Shown in pieces: positions 50,338 to 58,944 of a stretch of DNA of 64,000 nucleotides (its first letter is position 1; every line of letters begins with the position of its first letter). This DNA comes from Streptomyces sp. HPF1205 (GTDB lineage Bacteria > Actinomycetota > Actinomycetes > Streptomycetales > Streptomycetaceae): NCBI RefSeq assembly GCF_020400825.1, contig NZ_JAINVH010000019.1, forward strand, positions 81,292-145,291. Direction: 5' to 3'. A model generated the notes under the pieces. It was not told where the DNA came from, did no database searches, and saw only the letters and a program-made list of their open reading frames with translations. Position numbers and translations under genes: made by a program.

Positions 50338-51299
50338 CCAGTACCTCCGTGCCCGTGGCCGCCCCCTCGTACGACTGCCGGCAGGTGTTCGCCGAGGAGC
50401 TGATCGCCCTCGCCCGGGCGGACGAACGCGTCGTGGCGGTGTGCAACGACTCGGTCGGCTCCAGCAACCTGGTCGACTTCCGCCGTGAGTTCCCCGACCG
50501 CCTCATCAACGTGGGCATCGCCGAGCAGGACCTCGTCGGCGTGGGCGCGGGGCTGGCCAACGGCGGCATGATCCCCTTCGTGTCCGCGGCGGGGCCCTTC
50601 CTGACCGGCCGCGCCCTGGAGCAGATCAAGGCCGACTGCGCCTACAGCGGCCACAAGGTGATCCTGTGCGGGCAGAGCCCGGGCATGGCCTACGGCGAAC
50701 TGGGCCCCACCCACCACTCGGTGGAGGATCTGTCGTGGCTGCGCGCGATCGCCGACCTCCCGGTGATCGTGCCGACCGACCGGGCCCAGACCCGCGCCGC
50801 GATACGGTGGGCATATGCCGCCGACGGCCCCTGCTACCTGCGCATTCCGCGCTTCAAGGTCCCCGATGCCATTCCCTCCGACGCACCCTTCGCACCCGGC
50901 CGTGCCGTGACCCTGCGGGAGGGCGGCGACGTCACGGTCATCGCCATAGGCACGATGGTCAGCCGCGCCCTGCAGGCCGCCGACGTCCTGGCGGCAGAGG
51001 GCATCTCGACCCGTGTGATCAACTGCCCGTTCGTCGACCCGCTCGACGAGGACACCGTGGTACGCGCGGCCGTCGAGACCCGCGGCATCGTGACGGTGGA
51101 GGAGGCCACGCTCAGCGGCGGTCTGGGCGCCGCGGTGGCCTCGGTCGTCAGCCAGCGGCACCCCGTGCCGATGCGGCTGCTGGGCGTCACCGGATTCGCA
51201 CCGACCGGTGACACGGCCTTCCTGCTCAACCACTTCGGTCTGACGGCCGACGGTATCCACATGGCGGTCGTCGACGTACTGGAGTCCGCGGGCACATGA
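50334..51299 (+). CDS. aptB: Transketolase C-terminal subunit, apulose-4-phosphate transketolase candidate
   Basis: A 321-residue partner with the pyrimidine-binding domain (DSVGSSNLVDFRREFPDRLINVGIAEQDLVGVGAGLA; the conserved catalytic glutamate is in GIAEQD) and the C-terminal transketolase domain (GDVTVIAIGTMVSRALQAADVLAAEGI). The GTG at 50334 overlaps the previous stop. It overlaps the kinase gene by ATGA, so the two subunits and the kinase are co-translated. Confidence 0.8.
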   Translation: MTSTSVPVAAPSYDCRQVFAEELIALARADERVVAVCNDSVGSSNLVDFRREFPDRLINVGIAEQDLVGVGAGLANGGMIPFVSAAGPFLTGRALEQIKADCAYSGHKVILCGQSPGMAYGELGPTHHSVEDLSWLRAIADLPVIVPTDRAQTRAAIRWAYAADGPCYLRIPRFKVPDAIPSDAPFAPGRAVTLREGGDVTVIAIGTMVSRALQAADVLAAEGISTRVINCPFVDPLDEDTVVRAAVETRGIVTVEEATLSGGLGAAVASVVSQRHPVPMRLLGVTGFAPTGDTAFLLNHFGLTADGIHMAVVDVLESAGT

Positions 51300-52804
51300 G
51301 CGGCACACCTCAGCACGGTCCGGACCTGCTCCTGGCGATCGACCAGGGGACGTCCGCCACGAAGGCAGTTCTCGTCGACGCCGGCGGCGCGGTGGTGGCC
51401 GCCGCGTCGGCGCCGCTCGCGGCATCGCACCCCCGGCCGGGGTGGGTGGAGCAGTCCCCCGTCGACATCTGGCGCAGCGTCCAGGAGGCGGTGCGCGCGT
51501 GTGTGGCGCAGGGCCCGCCCTGGCGGATCGCCGGGCTGGGGCTGAGCACCCAGCGCGAGTCGGTCATGCTGTGGGACCGGGCCACCGGAAGGCCGGTCGG
51601 GCCGCTGCTGGGGTGGCAGGACCGCCGTACGGCCGGCATGTGCGGCCGTCTCCTGGAGGAGGGCGCCGGGCCGCACGTGCGGGCCGTGACCGGTCTGCCG
51701 CTGGATCCGATGTTCAGCGCCCTCAAGGCGCGGTGGCTGCTGGACGCGCACGATCCCGGCGGACTGCGCGCAAAACGCGGTGAACTGTGCCTGGGCACGG
51801 TCGACTCCTGGCTCGTGTGGCGGCTCAGCGGCGGCGCGGCCCACGTCATCGAGGTCGGAAACGCCGCGCGCACCCAACTGCTCGACGTCCGCAGCCGGCG
51901 GTGGGACCCGCAGCTGCTGGCGCTGTTCGGTGTCCCGGAGCAGGTGCTGCCGCAGGTCACCGCATCCACCGGCCCGTTCCCGCCGGTGCGCGGTTTCGCG
52001 CCGGTGCCGGACGGCACACCGGTGGCGGCGGTCCTCGGCGACTCGCACGCGGCCCTGTTCGGTCACGGCGTGTTCGTGCCGGGCCGGGTGAAGGCCACCT
52101 ACGGTACGGGCTCGTCCATCATGGGTCTCGTCGCCGACCCGGGGGCCGCGGCCAAGGACAGCCGGCTGTGCCTGACCGTCGCGTGGGACGACGGACAGCC
52201 CGCGTACGCGGTGGAGGGCAACATCCGCTCCTCCGGCGCCACGCTGCGCTGGCTGGCCCAGGTGGCCGGCCGTCCGGAGGGCGAACTGGCCGCGCTGGCC
52301 GCGCCGGACGCGGGCGGGGTCCATGTGGTGCCGGCCTTCGGTGGACTGGCCGCGCCCTGGTGGGACAACGACGCGCAGGGCGTCGTCAGCGGCCTGTCGT
52401 TCGCGACGGGACTGCCCGAGCTGGCCCGGGCGGCGCTGGAGTCCGTCGCCTTCCAGGTCGAGGACGTGGTCGCGGCCGTGGACGACGTCACGGGACCGGT
52501 GTCGGTGATCCTGGCCGACGGCGGCCCGACCGCCAACGCGACCCTCATGCAGTTGCAGGCCGACACCTCCCAGCGGGTGGTCGAGCGCCCCACCGCCCGC
52601 GCGATGTCGGCCCTGGGCGCCGCCCACCTGGCCGGCCGCGCGCGAGGGATGTTCACCGGCCTCCAGCTCGCCGGGATGCACCGCGACAGCGACGTGTACC
52701 GGCCCCTGCGTTCCCGGGCGGACAACCGCACTCGTGTCGCGGCCTGGCACGACGCCGTCCGGCGCGCACGTGCCCGGCCCGGGGACGCGGGAGAGACCTC
52801 ATGA
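51296..52804 (+). CDS. apsK: FGGY family carbohydrate kinase, apulose kinase candidate
   Basis: A 502-residue FGGY kinase. LLAIDQGTSATKAVLVDAGG is the N-terminal phosphate motif, GLSTQRESVMLWDRATGRP and GWQDRRT are glycerol-kinase-like, the catalytic aspartate is likely in GDSHAALFG and the C-terminal ATP loop reads ILADGGPTANATLMQLQADT. Glycerol, xylulose and apulose kinases all belong here. The flanking split transketolase favours apulose kinase (ApsK), which phosphorylates D-apulose to its 4-phosphate. ATGA overlaps on both sides. Confidence 0.75.
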   Translation: MSGTPQHGPDLLLAIDQGTSATKAVLVDAGGAVVAAASAPLAASHPRPGWVEQSPVDIWRSVQEAVRACVAQGPPWRIAGLGLSTQRESVMLWDRATGRPVGPLLGWQDRRTAGMCGRLLEEGAGPHVRAVTGLPLDPMFSALKARWLLDAHDPGGLRAKRGELCLGTVDSWLVWRLSGGAAHVIEVGNAARTQLLDVRSRRWDPQLLALFGVPEQVLPQVTASTGPFPPVRGFAPVPDGTPVAAVLGDSHAALFGHGVFVPGRVKATYGTGSSIMGLVADPGAAAKDSRLCLTVAWDDGQPAYAVEGNIRSSGATLRWLAQVAGRPEGELAALAAPDAGGVHVVPAFGGLAAPWWDNDAQGVVSGLSFATGLPELARAALESVAFQVEDVVAAVDDVTGPVSVILADGGPTANATLMQLQADTSQRVVERPTARAMSALGAAHLAGRARGMFTGLQLAGMHRDSDVYRPLRSRADNRTRVAAWHDAVRRARARPGDAGETS

Positions 52805-53865
52805 CCGGAACGCGGTCCTCGCCCCGTACCGCCGGCGAGGCACCGTCCGTCGCGAGCCTCAGCGAGGTGCACCGCATGTCCCAAGGCCACGACGTCGCCG
52901 GCCGCGAGCAGGTGGACAGGCTCCGGCTGATCGTGCGCGTCGCCCGCCTCTACCACGAGCAAGGTCTGCGGCAGAACCAGATCGCACGGCAGCTCAACCT
53001 GTCCCAGGCGGGTGTCTCCCGCCTGCTGCGCGCGGCCGGCGACCTCGGCATCGTCCGCACGGTGGTGGTGTCGCCGGACGGCATCCACAGCGAGCTGGAG
53101 GACGCCGTCGCCGCCAAGTACCGGCTCACCGATGTGGTCATCACGGAGAGCGACGACCTTCTGGACCACCCGGTGCTGATGATGCGCGCCCTCGGCTCGG
53201 CCGCCGCGAGCTACCTCGGAACGGCCTTCCGCGCGGGCGACCGCATCGGGGTGTCGACGTGGAGCGAGACGCTGCTGGCGGCGGTGGACGCCATGCAGCC
53301 GCTCAAGCAACCGGTCGGCGGCCGGATCGTGCAGCTGATGGGCGGCATAGGTGACGCCCGCGGCCAGGTGCAGGCGACCCGGCTGACCGCCCGGCTCGCG
53401 GGCCTGGTGGGCGCCACTCCCCTGTTCGTGCGGTCGCCGGCCCTGGTCGGGTCGGCCGAGGCGCGGGCGTCCCTGCTCAGCGACCCCTTCTTCCAGGAGG
53501 TCGGCCACGCCTGGCAGCGGCTGACCTCCGTCGTGGTCGGCATCGGGAGCGTGGAGCCGTCCCCGCTGCTGCGGCTGTCGGGGAACGCGGTACCGGAGGA
53601 GGAGCTGGCCAGGCTGCGCGCGCTGGGCGCGGTCGGGGACATCTGCCAGCGCTTCTTCGACGCCGGTGGAGCCCCCGTCGACGCGGGCCTGGGCGAGCGC
53701 ACCATCGGCATCTCGGCCGACCAGTTGCGCGCCGTCCCGCGCAGGATCGCCGCCGCGGGCGGTGCCCGGAAGTACGCCGCCGTCCGCGCCGCGGTGCGCG
53801 GCCGGTGGATCACCACGCTGATCACCGATCTCGACACCGGGCGCCGCCTCGTGGACGAGCCCTGA
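52801..53865 (+). CDS. SorC family sugar-responsive regulator 1
   Basis: A 354-residue regulator: an N-terminal HTH (RLIVRVARLYHEQGLRQNQIARQLNLSQAGVSRLLRAA, about 42-80) and a SorC/DeoR-type sugar-phosphate-binding domain, with GIGSVEPSPLLRLSG and GAVGDICQRFFDAGG. SorC proteins such as EryD and B. subtilis DeoR bind operators of the TGAA...TTCA kind and respond to phosphorylated sugars. The gene is fourth in the operon whose promoter carries two such sites, so it probably regulates its own operon. ATGA overlap with the kinase gene. The first 40 residues are an unstructured extension. Confidence 0.82.
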   Translation: MTGTRSSPRTAGEAPSVASLSEVHRMSQGHDVAGREQVDRLRLIVRVARLYHEQGLRQNQIARQLNLSQAGVSRLLRAAGDLGIVRTVVVSPDGIHSELEDAVAAKYRLTDVVITESDDLLDHPVLMMRALGSAAASYLGTAFRAGDRIGVSTWSETLLAAVDAMQPLKQPVGGRIVQLMGGIGDARGQVQATRLTARLAGLVGATPLFVRSPALVGSAEARASLLSDPFFQEVGHAWQRLTSVVVGIGSVEPSPLLRLSGNAVPEEELARLRALGAVGDICQRFFDAGGAPVDAGLGERTIGISADQLRAVPRRIAAAGGARKYAAVRAAVRGRWITTLITDLDTGRRLVDEP

Positions 53866-53881
53866 CACGATCGCTCCCCCG

Positions 53882-53919
53882 GGCTGCGGGGCGGGCGCTT
53901 CCGCCCGGCCCCCGCAGCC
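53882..53919 (+). terminator. Hairpin between SorC 1 and the apiosidase-like gene
   Basis: GGCTGCGGG (53882-53890) pairs with CCCGCAGCC (53911-53919), with an inner CGGGCG/CGCCCG. It ends the kinase-regulator unit or reduces read-through into the next gene. Confidence 0.6.
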
Positions 53920-53952
53920 GTACCACCACACGCGAGCAGAGGAACGCAACTC

Positions 53953-55503
53953 ATGCACACAGCCCAGGCCCCGGCATGGCAGCAGGTCGAAGTGACCCTC
54001 ACCGCCGAGTCCGAGCACCCCGACCCCTACCGCGAGGTGGAGGTGTGGGCCGACTTCACCCACTCCTCCGGGCTGCGGCTGCGCCGCCCCGCGTTCTGGG
54101 ACGGCGGGCGCGTCTGGCGGCTGCGCTTCGCCTCGCCCCTGTCCGACGGTACGTGGACCTGGCGCAGCGCCGCGTCGGTCGGCGACGCGGGGCTCGCCGG
54201 CGTGGAGGGCCGGGTGACGGTGGAGGGCGTCCAGGAGGACGGCGACGTGTTCCGGCGGCACGGGTTCTGGCGGATGTCGCCGGGCGGGCGCAGCCTCGTG
54301 CACGCCGACGGGACGCCTTCGCTCCTGGTCGCGGACACCGCCTGGGCGCTGCCCTGGCGCGCCACCGAGGAACAGGCCCGCGTCTACGCCGCCGACCGGC
54401 ACGCCAAGGGCTTCAACGCGGCGCTGATGATGAGCGTCCAGCCGGACATGGACGCGCGCGGCCCGCGCGACCGCACCGCCGACGAGGGGTTCGACGTCGC
54501 CTTCGAGGACCTGCCGGCCGGCCGCCTCGACGACCTCGTCCCCGTCTACTTCCAGCGGCTCGACCGGCTGCTCGCGATCCTCGGCGAGCACGGGATCGTC
54601 CCGGTGCTGCAGCCGGTCTTCCAGGGCTGGGGCTGGAAGGGCCTGCGGGCGGCCGGCAAGGTCGTCCCGCCGCGGGGGTACGCGCGCTACTGCCGCTACC
54701 TCGTCGCCCGATACGGCGCCGCCCCGGCGATCTGGCTCGTCGGCGCGGACGGTACGGGCGAGGAACCGCAGGTCGAGGCCGCCGGCCGGGAGATCCAGGA
54801 GTGGGACGCCTACGGGCAGCCCTGCGGCATCCATTACCAGCCGGACTCGACCTCGCGCGCCCACCAGGACGCGGACTGGCTGGACTTCCAGTGGTGCCAG
54901 ACCGGCCACCGCGGCGAGCACGTACCCGAGCGCGTCGCCGACCTGTGGCGCAACCTGCCGGCGAAGGGTGTCGCCAACGGCGAACCCACCTACGAGCACT
55001 CCGGGCGCCGCGGCAAGGCCGAGGGCTGGTGGCAGGGGCACGAGGCGTGGAGCAACCTGTGCGCCGGCGGGACCATGGGCGTCGTCTACGGCGCCGGAAG
55101 CCTGTGGCAGTGGCTCCTGCACCCGCACGAGAAAGGGCAGGAGCCCTTCTTCGCCGGGCCGGGCGCGGGCTGGCGCGAGGCACTGGACTACGAGGGCTCG
55201 GTGTACGTCGGGCTCGTCGGCCGTATCCTGGCGGGCCTGCCGCTGACGGACATGCGGCCCAGCTGGGAGCCGGCCCTCGTCCCGCGGGGCCTGCTCGTCC
55301 CCGGCGTGCTGTACGTCAGCTACTGCGAGAACGGGGGGCCGGTGCAGTTCCGGCAGGACGGCGCCGACCTGATCCCCCGCGCGTACCGGATCGTCGACCC
55401 CCGCAGCGGGGAACTGCTGGCCGAGGGCCGGCGTGAAGCCGCCGACGATCCGATCCCGTGGGCCGAGGGCGCCCCCGCGGTGTACATCTGCCACGACGCG
55501 TGA
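53953..55503 (+). CDS. Apiosidase-like glycoside hydrolase (DUF5060/DUF4038, GH140-like)
   Basis: A 516-residue glycosidase: an N-terminal beta-sandwich of the DUF5060 type (about 1-95, ending GRVTVEGVQEDG), the DUF4038 TIM-barrel (about 100-420) and a C-terminal beta domain. HADGTPSLLVADTAWALPWRATEE opens the barrel; the AIWLVGAD and NGEPTYE segments carry the likely catalytic acid/base and nucleophile, as in the GH140 beta-apiosidase of Bacteroides thetaiotaomicron. There is no signal peptide, so it works in the cytoplasm on a short imported glycoside, unlike the secreted DUF1593 proteins. Apiosidase activity is inferred from family and context. Confidence 0.7.
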   Translation: MHTAQAPAWQQVEVTLTAESEHPDPYREVEVWADFTHSSGLRLRRPAFWDGGRVWRLRFASPLSDGTWTWRSAASVGDAGLAGVEGRVTVEGVQEDGDVFRRHGFWRMSPGGRSLVHADGTPSLLVADTAWALPWRATEEQARVYAADRHAKGFNAALMMSVQPDMDARGPRDRTADEGFDVAFEDLPAGRLDDLVPVYFQRLDRLLAILGEHGIVPVLQPVFQGWGWKGLRAAGKVVPPRGYARYCRYLVARYGAAPAIWLVGADGTGEEPQVEAAGREIQEWDAYGQPCGIHYQPDSTSRAHQDADWLDFQWCQTGHRGEHVPERVADLWRNLPAKGVANGEPTYEHSGRRGKAEGWWQGHEAWSNLCAGGTMGVVYGAGSLWQWLLHPHEKGQEPFFAGPGAGWREALDYEGSVYVGLVGRILAGLPLTDMRPSWEPALVPRGLLVPGVLYVSYCENGGPVQFRQDGADLIPRAYRIVDPRSGELLAEGRREAADDPIPWAEGAPAVYICHDA

Positions 55504-55510
55504 CGTGCCG

Positions 55511-55550
55511 CCGCGCCCGGTGGTGCCCCGAGGGGACGGGCCGGGCGCGG
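55511..55550. terminator. Bidirectional terminator between the apiosidase-like gene and SorC 2
   Basis: CCGCGCCCGG (55511-55520) pairs perfectly with CCGGGCGCGG (55541-55550), with a further short stem inside the loop. The flanking genes converge. Confidence 0.7.
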
Positions 55551-55556
55551 AGGCGG

Positions 55557-56525
55557 TCAGCCGCGGCTGACCAGGGCGCGGGCGACCTCGACGTCGGTGA
55601 CGAGTATGTTGATCCAGCCGCCGAGCGCCGCACCGCGGATCGCGGCGATCTTCGACTGGCCCCCGGCGACGCCGATGCGCCGCTCCACCGCGCGCAGCTG
55701 CTCGGGGGAGATCCCGATGATGTGGTCGTCGAAGTCGGCCTTGACGGGCCTGCCCTCGGCGTCGAAGTACCGCGTGCAGACGTCGCCGACCGCCCCGAGG
55801 GTCTCCAGCTGACGCTGGTCCTCGGGCGCGATGGCGTTGCCGGAGCGCAGCAGCAGCGGTGAGGGCTCCAGGGTGCCGATGCCGACCAGTGCCATGGTGA
55901 GCCTGGACCAGGCCTTGACCACCGCGGCCACGGCCGGCTCCTGCCACAGCAGGTCCCGCAGCTCCCGGCTGCCGACCAGTGCGGCGGAGGGCGCGAACAC
56001 CGGCCTGGCCCCCGTGAGCTCCGCGAGCCTGCTGGTCAGGCGGGTGGCGTGCAGCTGCACCTCGGGGCTTCCGGACCCGCCGACGATCTGCACGACCTCC
56101 TCGGCGACCGGTGTCGTCTTGGCGCGCATCACGTTCACGGATTCCAGCAGGGTGGCGCTCCACGAGGAGATCCCGATGACGTCCCCGCCCTTGAGCGTGG
56201 CATCGAGGTACGTGGCCGTCGCCGCGGCCAGCGCGGGGATGACGTCCGTGCCCACACCCTCGGTGTCGACGACGACGGCGTCCCGCAGGCCGTACTGCTC
56301 CACCAGGGCGTCCTCGAGTTCGGCGTGGACGCCGTCGGGAGAGACCACGACGGTGCGCACGACGTCGCGGTCCACCGCTTCCTTCAGCAGGCGCGAGACC
56401 CGCGGCTGGGACATGCTCAAGTGGGCCGCGATCTCCGGCTGGCGCATTCCGCGCTCGTGGTACATCCGGGCCACTTTCACCAGCAGCCGCAGATGGTCGG
56501 CGCTGGGAGTCGACGCGAGGACCAA
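55557..56525 (-). CDS. SorC family sugar-responsive regulator 2
   Basis: A 322-residue paralogue of SorC 1 with HTH KVARMYHERGMRQPEIAAHLSMSQPRVSRLLKEA near the N-terminus and the same sensor landmarks (GIGTLEPSPLLLRSGNAI, GAVGDVCTRYFDAEG, GGQSKIAAIRGAALGGWI). It lies downstream of the sugar ABC operon on the same strand, after a strong terminator. The TTG start at 56525 has AAGGG eight bases upstream. It may control the importer-isomerase operon, while SorC 1 controls the catabolic operon; either could bind the shared operator. Confidence 0.82.
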   Translation of the reverse strand: MVLASTPSADHLRLLVKVARMYHERGMRQPEIAAHLSMSQPRVSRLLKEAVDRDVVRTVVVSPDGVHAELEDALVEQYGLRDAVVVDTEGVGTDVIPALAAATATYLDATLKGGDVIGISSWSATLLESVNVMRAKTTPVAEEVVQIVGGSGSPEVQLHATRLTSRLAELTGARPVFAPSAALVGSRELRDLLWQEPAVAAVVKAWSRLTMALVGIGTLEPSPLLLRSGNAIAPEDQRQLETLGAVGDVCTRYFDAEGRPVKADFDDHIIGISPEQLRAVERRIGVAGGQSKIAAIRGAALGGWINILVTDVEVARALVSRG

Positions 56526-56596
56526 CGGCTTACCCTTGTCTTCTCGTACCGCGGCAATCCGGCGCCGCAGTATAGGCGTGAAGTTTATCCGTGCGG

Positions 56597-56635
56597 CCGG
56601 GGAGGCGGCGAGGGGTTCCCGCGCCGCCTCCCCGG
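56597..56635 (-). terminator. Terminator of the sugar ABC operon
   Basis: CCGGGGAGGCGGC (56597-56609) pairs perfectly with GCCGCCTCCCCGG (56623-56635), a 13-bp stem with a 13-base loop, 12 bases past the stop of the binding-protein gene. Confidence 0.8.
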
Positions 56636-56646
56636 GGCCGGGTCGT

Positions 56647-57666
56647 TCAGGAGATCTGCGCGAAGTTGTTGAACTTGTCGGCGTTGTCCTTGTTCACCAG
56701 CACGCAGTCGATCGTCTGCTTCTCCGGCTGGCCGGTGCTGCCGGTCTTGATGAACTTGTCGGCCTGTGCGACGGCCGTCTGAGCGCCCAGGGCGGCCGGC
56801 TGGAGGGCGGTGGCCACCATGGTGCCCGCCTTGATCTGGGCGATGGCGTCGGGGCTGCCGTCGAAGCCCACCACGACGACGCCGGTCTTGTGCGCGCTCT
56901 TCAGGGCGGCGACGGCTCCGAGCGCCATGGTGTCGTTGCCGGCGATCACGCCCTGGATGTTCGAGTTCTTCTGCAGGATGGTCTCCATCTTGGTGAAGGC
57001 CTCCTGCTGGTCCCAGTTGGCGGTCTGCTGCGCCACCTTCTTCATGTCCGGGTACTGGGAGATGACGTCGCCGTATCCCTTGGAGCGCACGCCCGCGTTG
57101 GTGTCGGACTCCTTTCCGGTGAGCTCGACGTAGTTGCCCTTCTCCTTCATCGCGGTCACGAACGCCTGGGCGGCGATCTGGGCGCCCTGGGAGTTGTTCG
57201 AGACGATCTGGGCCTTGGCGACCCCGAGCTTGTTGATCTCGCGGTCGATCAGGAACACCGGGATGCCGGCGTCCGTCGCCTTCTGCACCGCGCCGATCGA
57301 GGCGTCGGCGCCGGCGTTGTCGAGGATGATGGCCGCGGCCTTGCGGGAGATGGCGGCGTCGATGAGCTCGCTCTGCTTGTTGGGGTCGTCGTCGTGCGAG
57401 GCGACCGACGTCTGGTAGCCCAGGCTTTCCGCCTTCTGCTTCGCGGCGTCCGCCTCGGCCTTGAAGAACGGGTTGTCAGGAGAGGGGGTGATGATGGCGA
57501 TCAGGTTGCTCTTGGCGTGGCTGCCGGACTGCTGCCCGCTGCCCGAGGCGCTCGGCGAGGCCTTCGACGAGCCGCTGGACGAGCTGCAGGCGGACACCGT
57601 CAGCGTCATGGCGCACAGCAGTGCGGCGGCGGTCGCGCGGAAAGCGGGTGCTCTGAGAGGGGACAT
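56647..57666 (-). CDS. Ribose-type ABC transporter, sugar-binding lipoprotein
   Basis: A 339-residue periplasmic-binding protein of the RbsB (Peripla_BP_4) type. The lipobox is LTVSAC, with the lipidated cysteine near residue 27, then a Ser-rich linker. The mature domain starts NLIAIITPSPDNPFFKAEADAA; VGFDGSPDAIAQIKAGTMVAT and AALGAQTAV are typical of the family. AGGAGG precedes ATG 57666. It is the last gene of the importer operon and brings a free pentose or branched sugar to the permease; D-apiose is the inferred ligand. Confidence 0.85.
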   Translation of the reverse strand: MSPLRAPAFRATAAALLCAMTLTVSACSSSSGSSKASPSASGSGQQSGSHAKSNLIAIITPSPDNPFFKAEADAAKQKAESLGYQTSVASHDDDPNKQSELIDAAISRKAAAIILDNAGADASIGAVQKATDAGIPVFLIDREINKLGVAKAQIVSNNSQGAQIAAQAFVTAMKEKGNYVELTGKESDTNAGVRSKGYGDVISQYPDMKKVAQQTANWDQQEAFTKMETILQKNSNIQGVIAGNDTMALGAVAALKSAHKTGVVVVGFDGSPDAIAQIKAGTMVATALQPAALGAQTAVAQADKFIKTGSTGQPEKQTIDCVLVNKDNADKFNNFAQIS

Positions 57667-57764
57667 GGGTACCTCCTGGGTGTTTTCGGGCATGGCGAAC
57701 CGGGCGCGGGGACCGGAAGGGTTTCCGGCGTGACCCCGGCCGGGACGGGCGGAAGGTGGAGGAA

Positions 57765-57782
57765 GGCGGTCGGTCGACCGCC
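57765..57782 (-). promoter_or_regulatory. Hairpin between permease and binding-protein genes
   Basis: GGCGGTC-GGTC-GACCGCC forms a perfect 7-bp stem in the 144-base gap upstream of the binding-protein gene. It may help raise binding-protein message stability over the permease part, as seen in other importer operons. Confidence 0.4.
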
Positions 57783-57810
57783 GGGCCCCGCGGTGGGGGC
57801 GCGGGCCGTT

Positions 57811-58944
57811 TCAGGCGCCCGAGGCGACCTTGACCGGTTGGTTCTCGGCGGGCTCGGTGGCGACGGCCGCCGCGGATGCCGCGACGCCGCGCTTCTTGAA
57901 CCGCTGCTGGCTCTGATCGAGGATGACCGCGACGATGATCACGGCGCCCTTGATGAACGTCTGCCAGAAGGTGGAGACCCCCACGATGACCAGGCCGTCG
58001 GCGAGGAAGCCGATGACGAAGGCGCCGACGAGGGTGCCGCGGACGTTGCCGCGGCCGCCGGTGAGGGCCGCGCCGCCGATGACGACGGCCGCGATGGCGT
58101 TCAGTTCGAAGCTCTCACCGGCCTGCGGGGCCGCGGAGGTCAGTTCCGAGGCGATGATGATGCCGGACAGGGCCGCGCAGGCGCCCGAGATCATGTAGAC
58201 GGTCGTCTTCACCCGCTGCACCGGCACGCCGGTCAGCTCCGCGGCGCGTTCGTTGCCGCCGGTGGCGTACAGCCAGCGTCCGTACGGTGTGGAGCGCAGC
58301 ACGACCGCCACCACGGCCGCCAGGACGATCATGATCCAGACGGCGACCGGCAGGCCCAGCGGGCGCCCGGAGCCGATCCAGCCGAAGCCGGTGTTGTGGT
58401 TGCGGGGGTCGCCCGCGAGATTGGGGTACGTGGTGCCGTCGGATATCAGCAGCGCGGCGCCCCGGGCCACGTACATCATGCCGAGCGTGGCGATGAACGG
58501 GGCGACGTTCATCCTGGTGACCAGGAAGCCGTTGATCAGGCCGACCAGGGTGCCCATCGCCATGCACAGGACGACCACGGCCCACACCTGCGGGTAGGCG
58601 ACGAAGCTGCCGACGTGGACGCCTTTGAGCAGCTCGCCCGCGATGACGCCGGACAGTCCGACGCTGGAGCCGACGGACAGGTCGATGCCGCCCTTGAGGA
58701 TGACCAGCAGCATGCCGAGCGCCAGGACGGCGTTGATGGCGACGTGCTTCGTCATCGTGATCATGTTGTCGGCGGTGAGGAACGAGCCGGACAGCAGGCT
58801 GAAGACGACGATGAGGACGCCCAGGGCGATGAACGCCCGCAGTTCGAAGATCGAGTCGAGGGTCTTCAGCCGCCTGGCCTGGACGGCGGCCCGGCGGCGC
58901 TGCGCCTCGATGGCCGCGTGGTCGTCGGTTGTGGTGTCAGTCAT
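57811..58944 (-). CDS. Ribose-type ABC transporter permease
   Basis: A 377-residue RbsC-type membrane permease (BPD_transp_2) with about eight hydrophobic segments after a charged 40-residue N-terminus. ALGMLLVILKGGIDLSVGSSVGLSGVIAGELL and GGAALTGGRGNVRGTLVGAFVIGFL are the family signatures. It overlaps the end of the ATPase gene by eight bases. Confidence 0.88.
   Translation of the reverse strand: MTDTTTDDHAAIEAQRRRAAVQARRLKTLDSIFELRAFIALGVLIVVFSLLSGSFLTADNMITMTKHVAINAVLALGMLLVILKGGIDLSVGSSVGLSGVIAGELLKGVHVGSFVAYPQVWAVVVLCMAMGTLVGLINGFLVTRMNVAPFIATLGMMYVARGAALLISDGTTYPNLAGDPRNHNTGFGWIGSGRPLGLPVAVWIMIVLAAVVAVVLRSTPYGRWLYATGGNERAAELTGVPVQRVKTTVYMISGACAALSGIIIASELTSAAPQAGESFELNAIAAVVIGGAALTGGRGNVRGTLVGAFVIGFLADGLVIVGVSTFWQTFIKGAVIIVAVILDQSQQRFKKRGVAASAAAVATEPAENQPVKVASGA

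Noticed and set aside
52099..56163. A 1,354-codon open frame on the minus strand opposite the kinase, SorC 1 and apiosidase-like genes
   Set aside because: It is a shadow of three well-supported plus-strand genes. High GC removes stop codons from the complementary frame, and its translation is low-complexity Arg/Gly/Ala/Pro sequence without domains.
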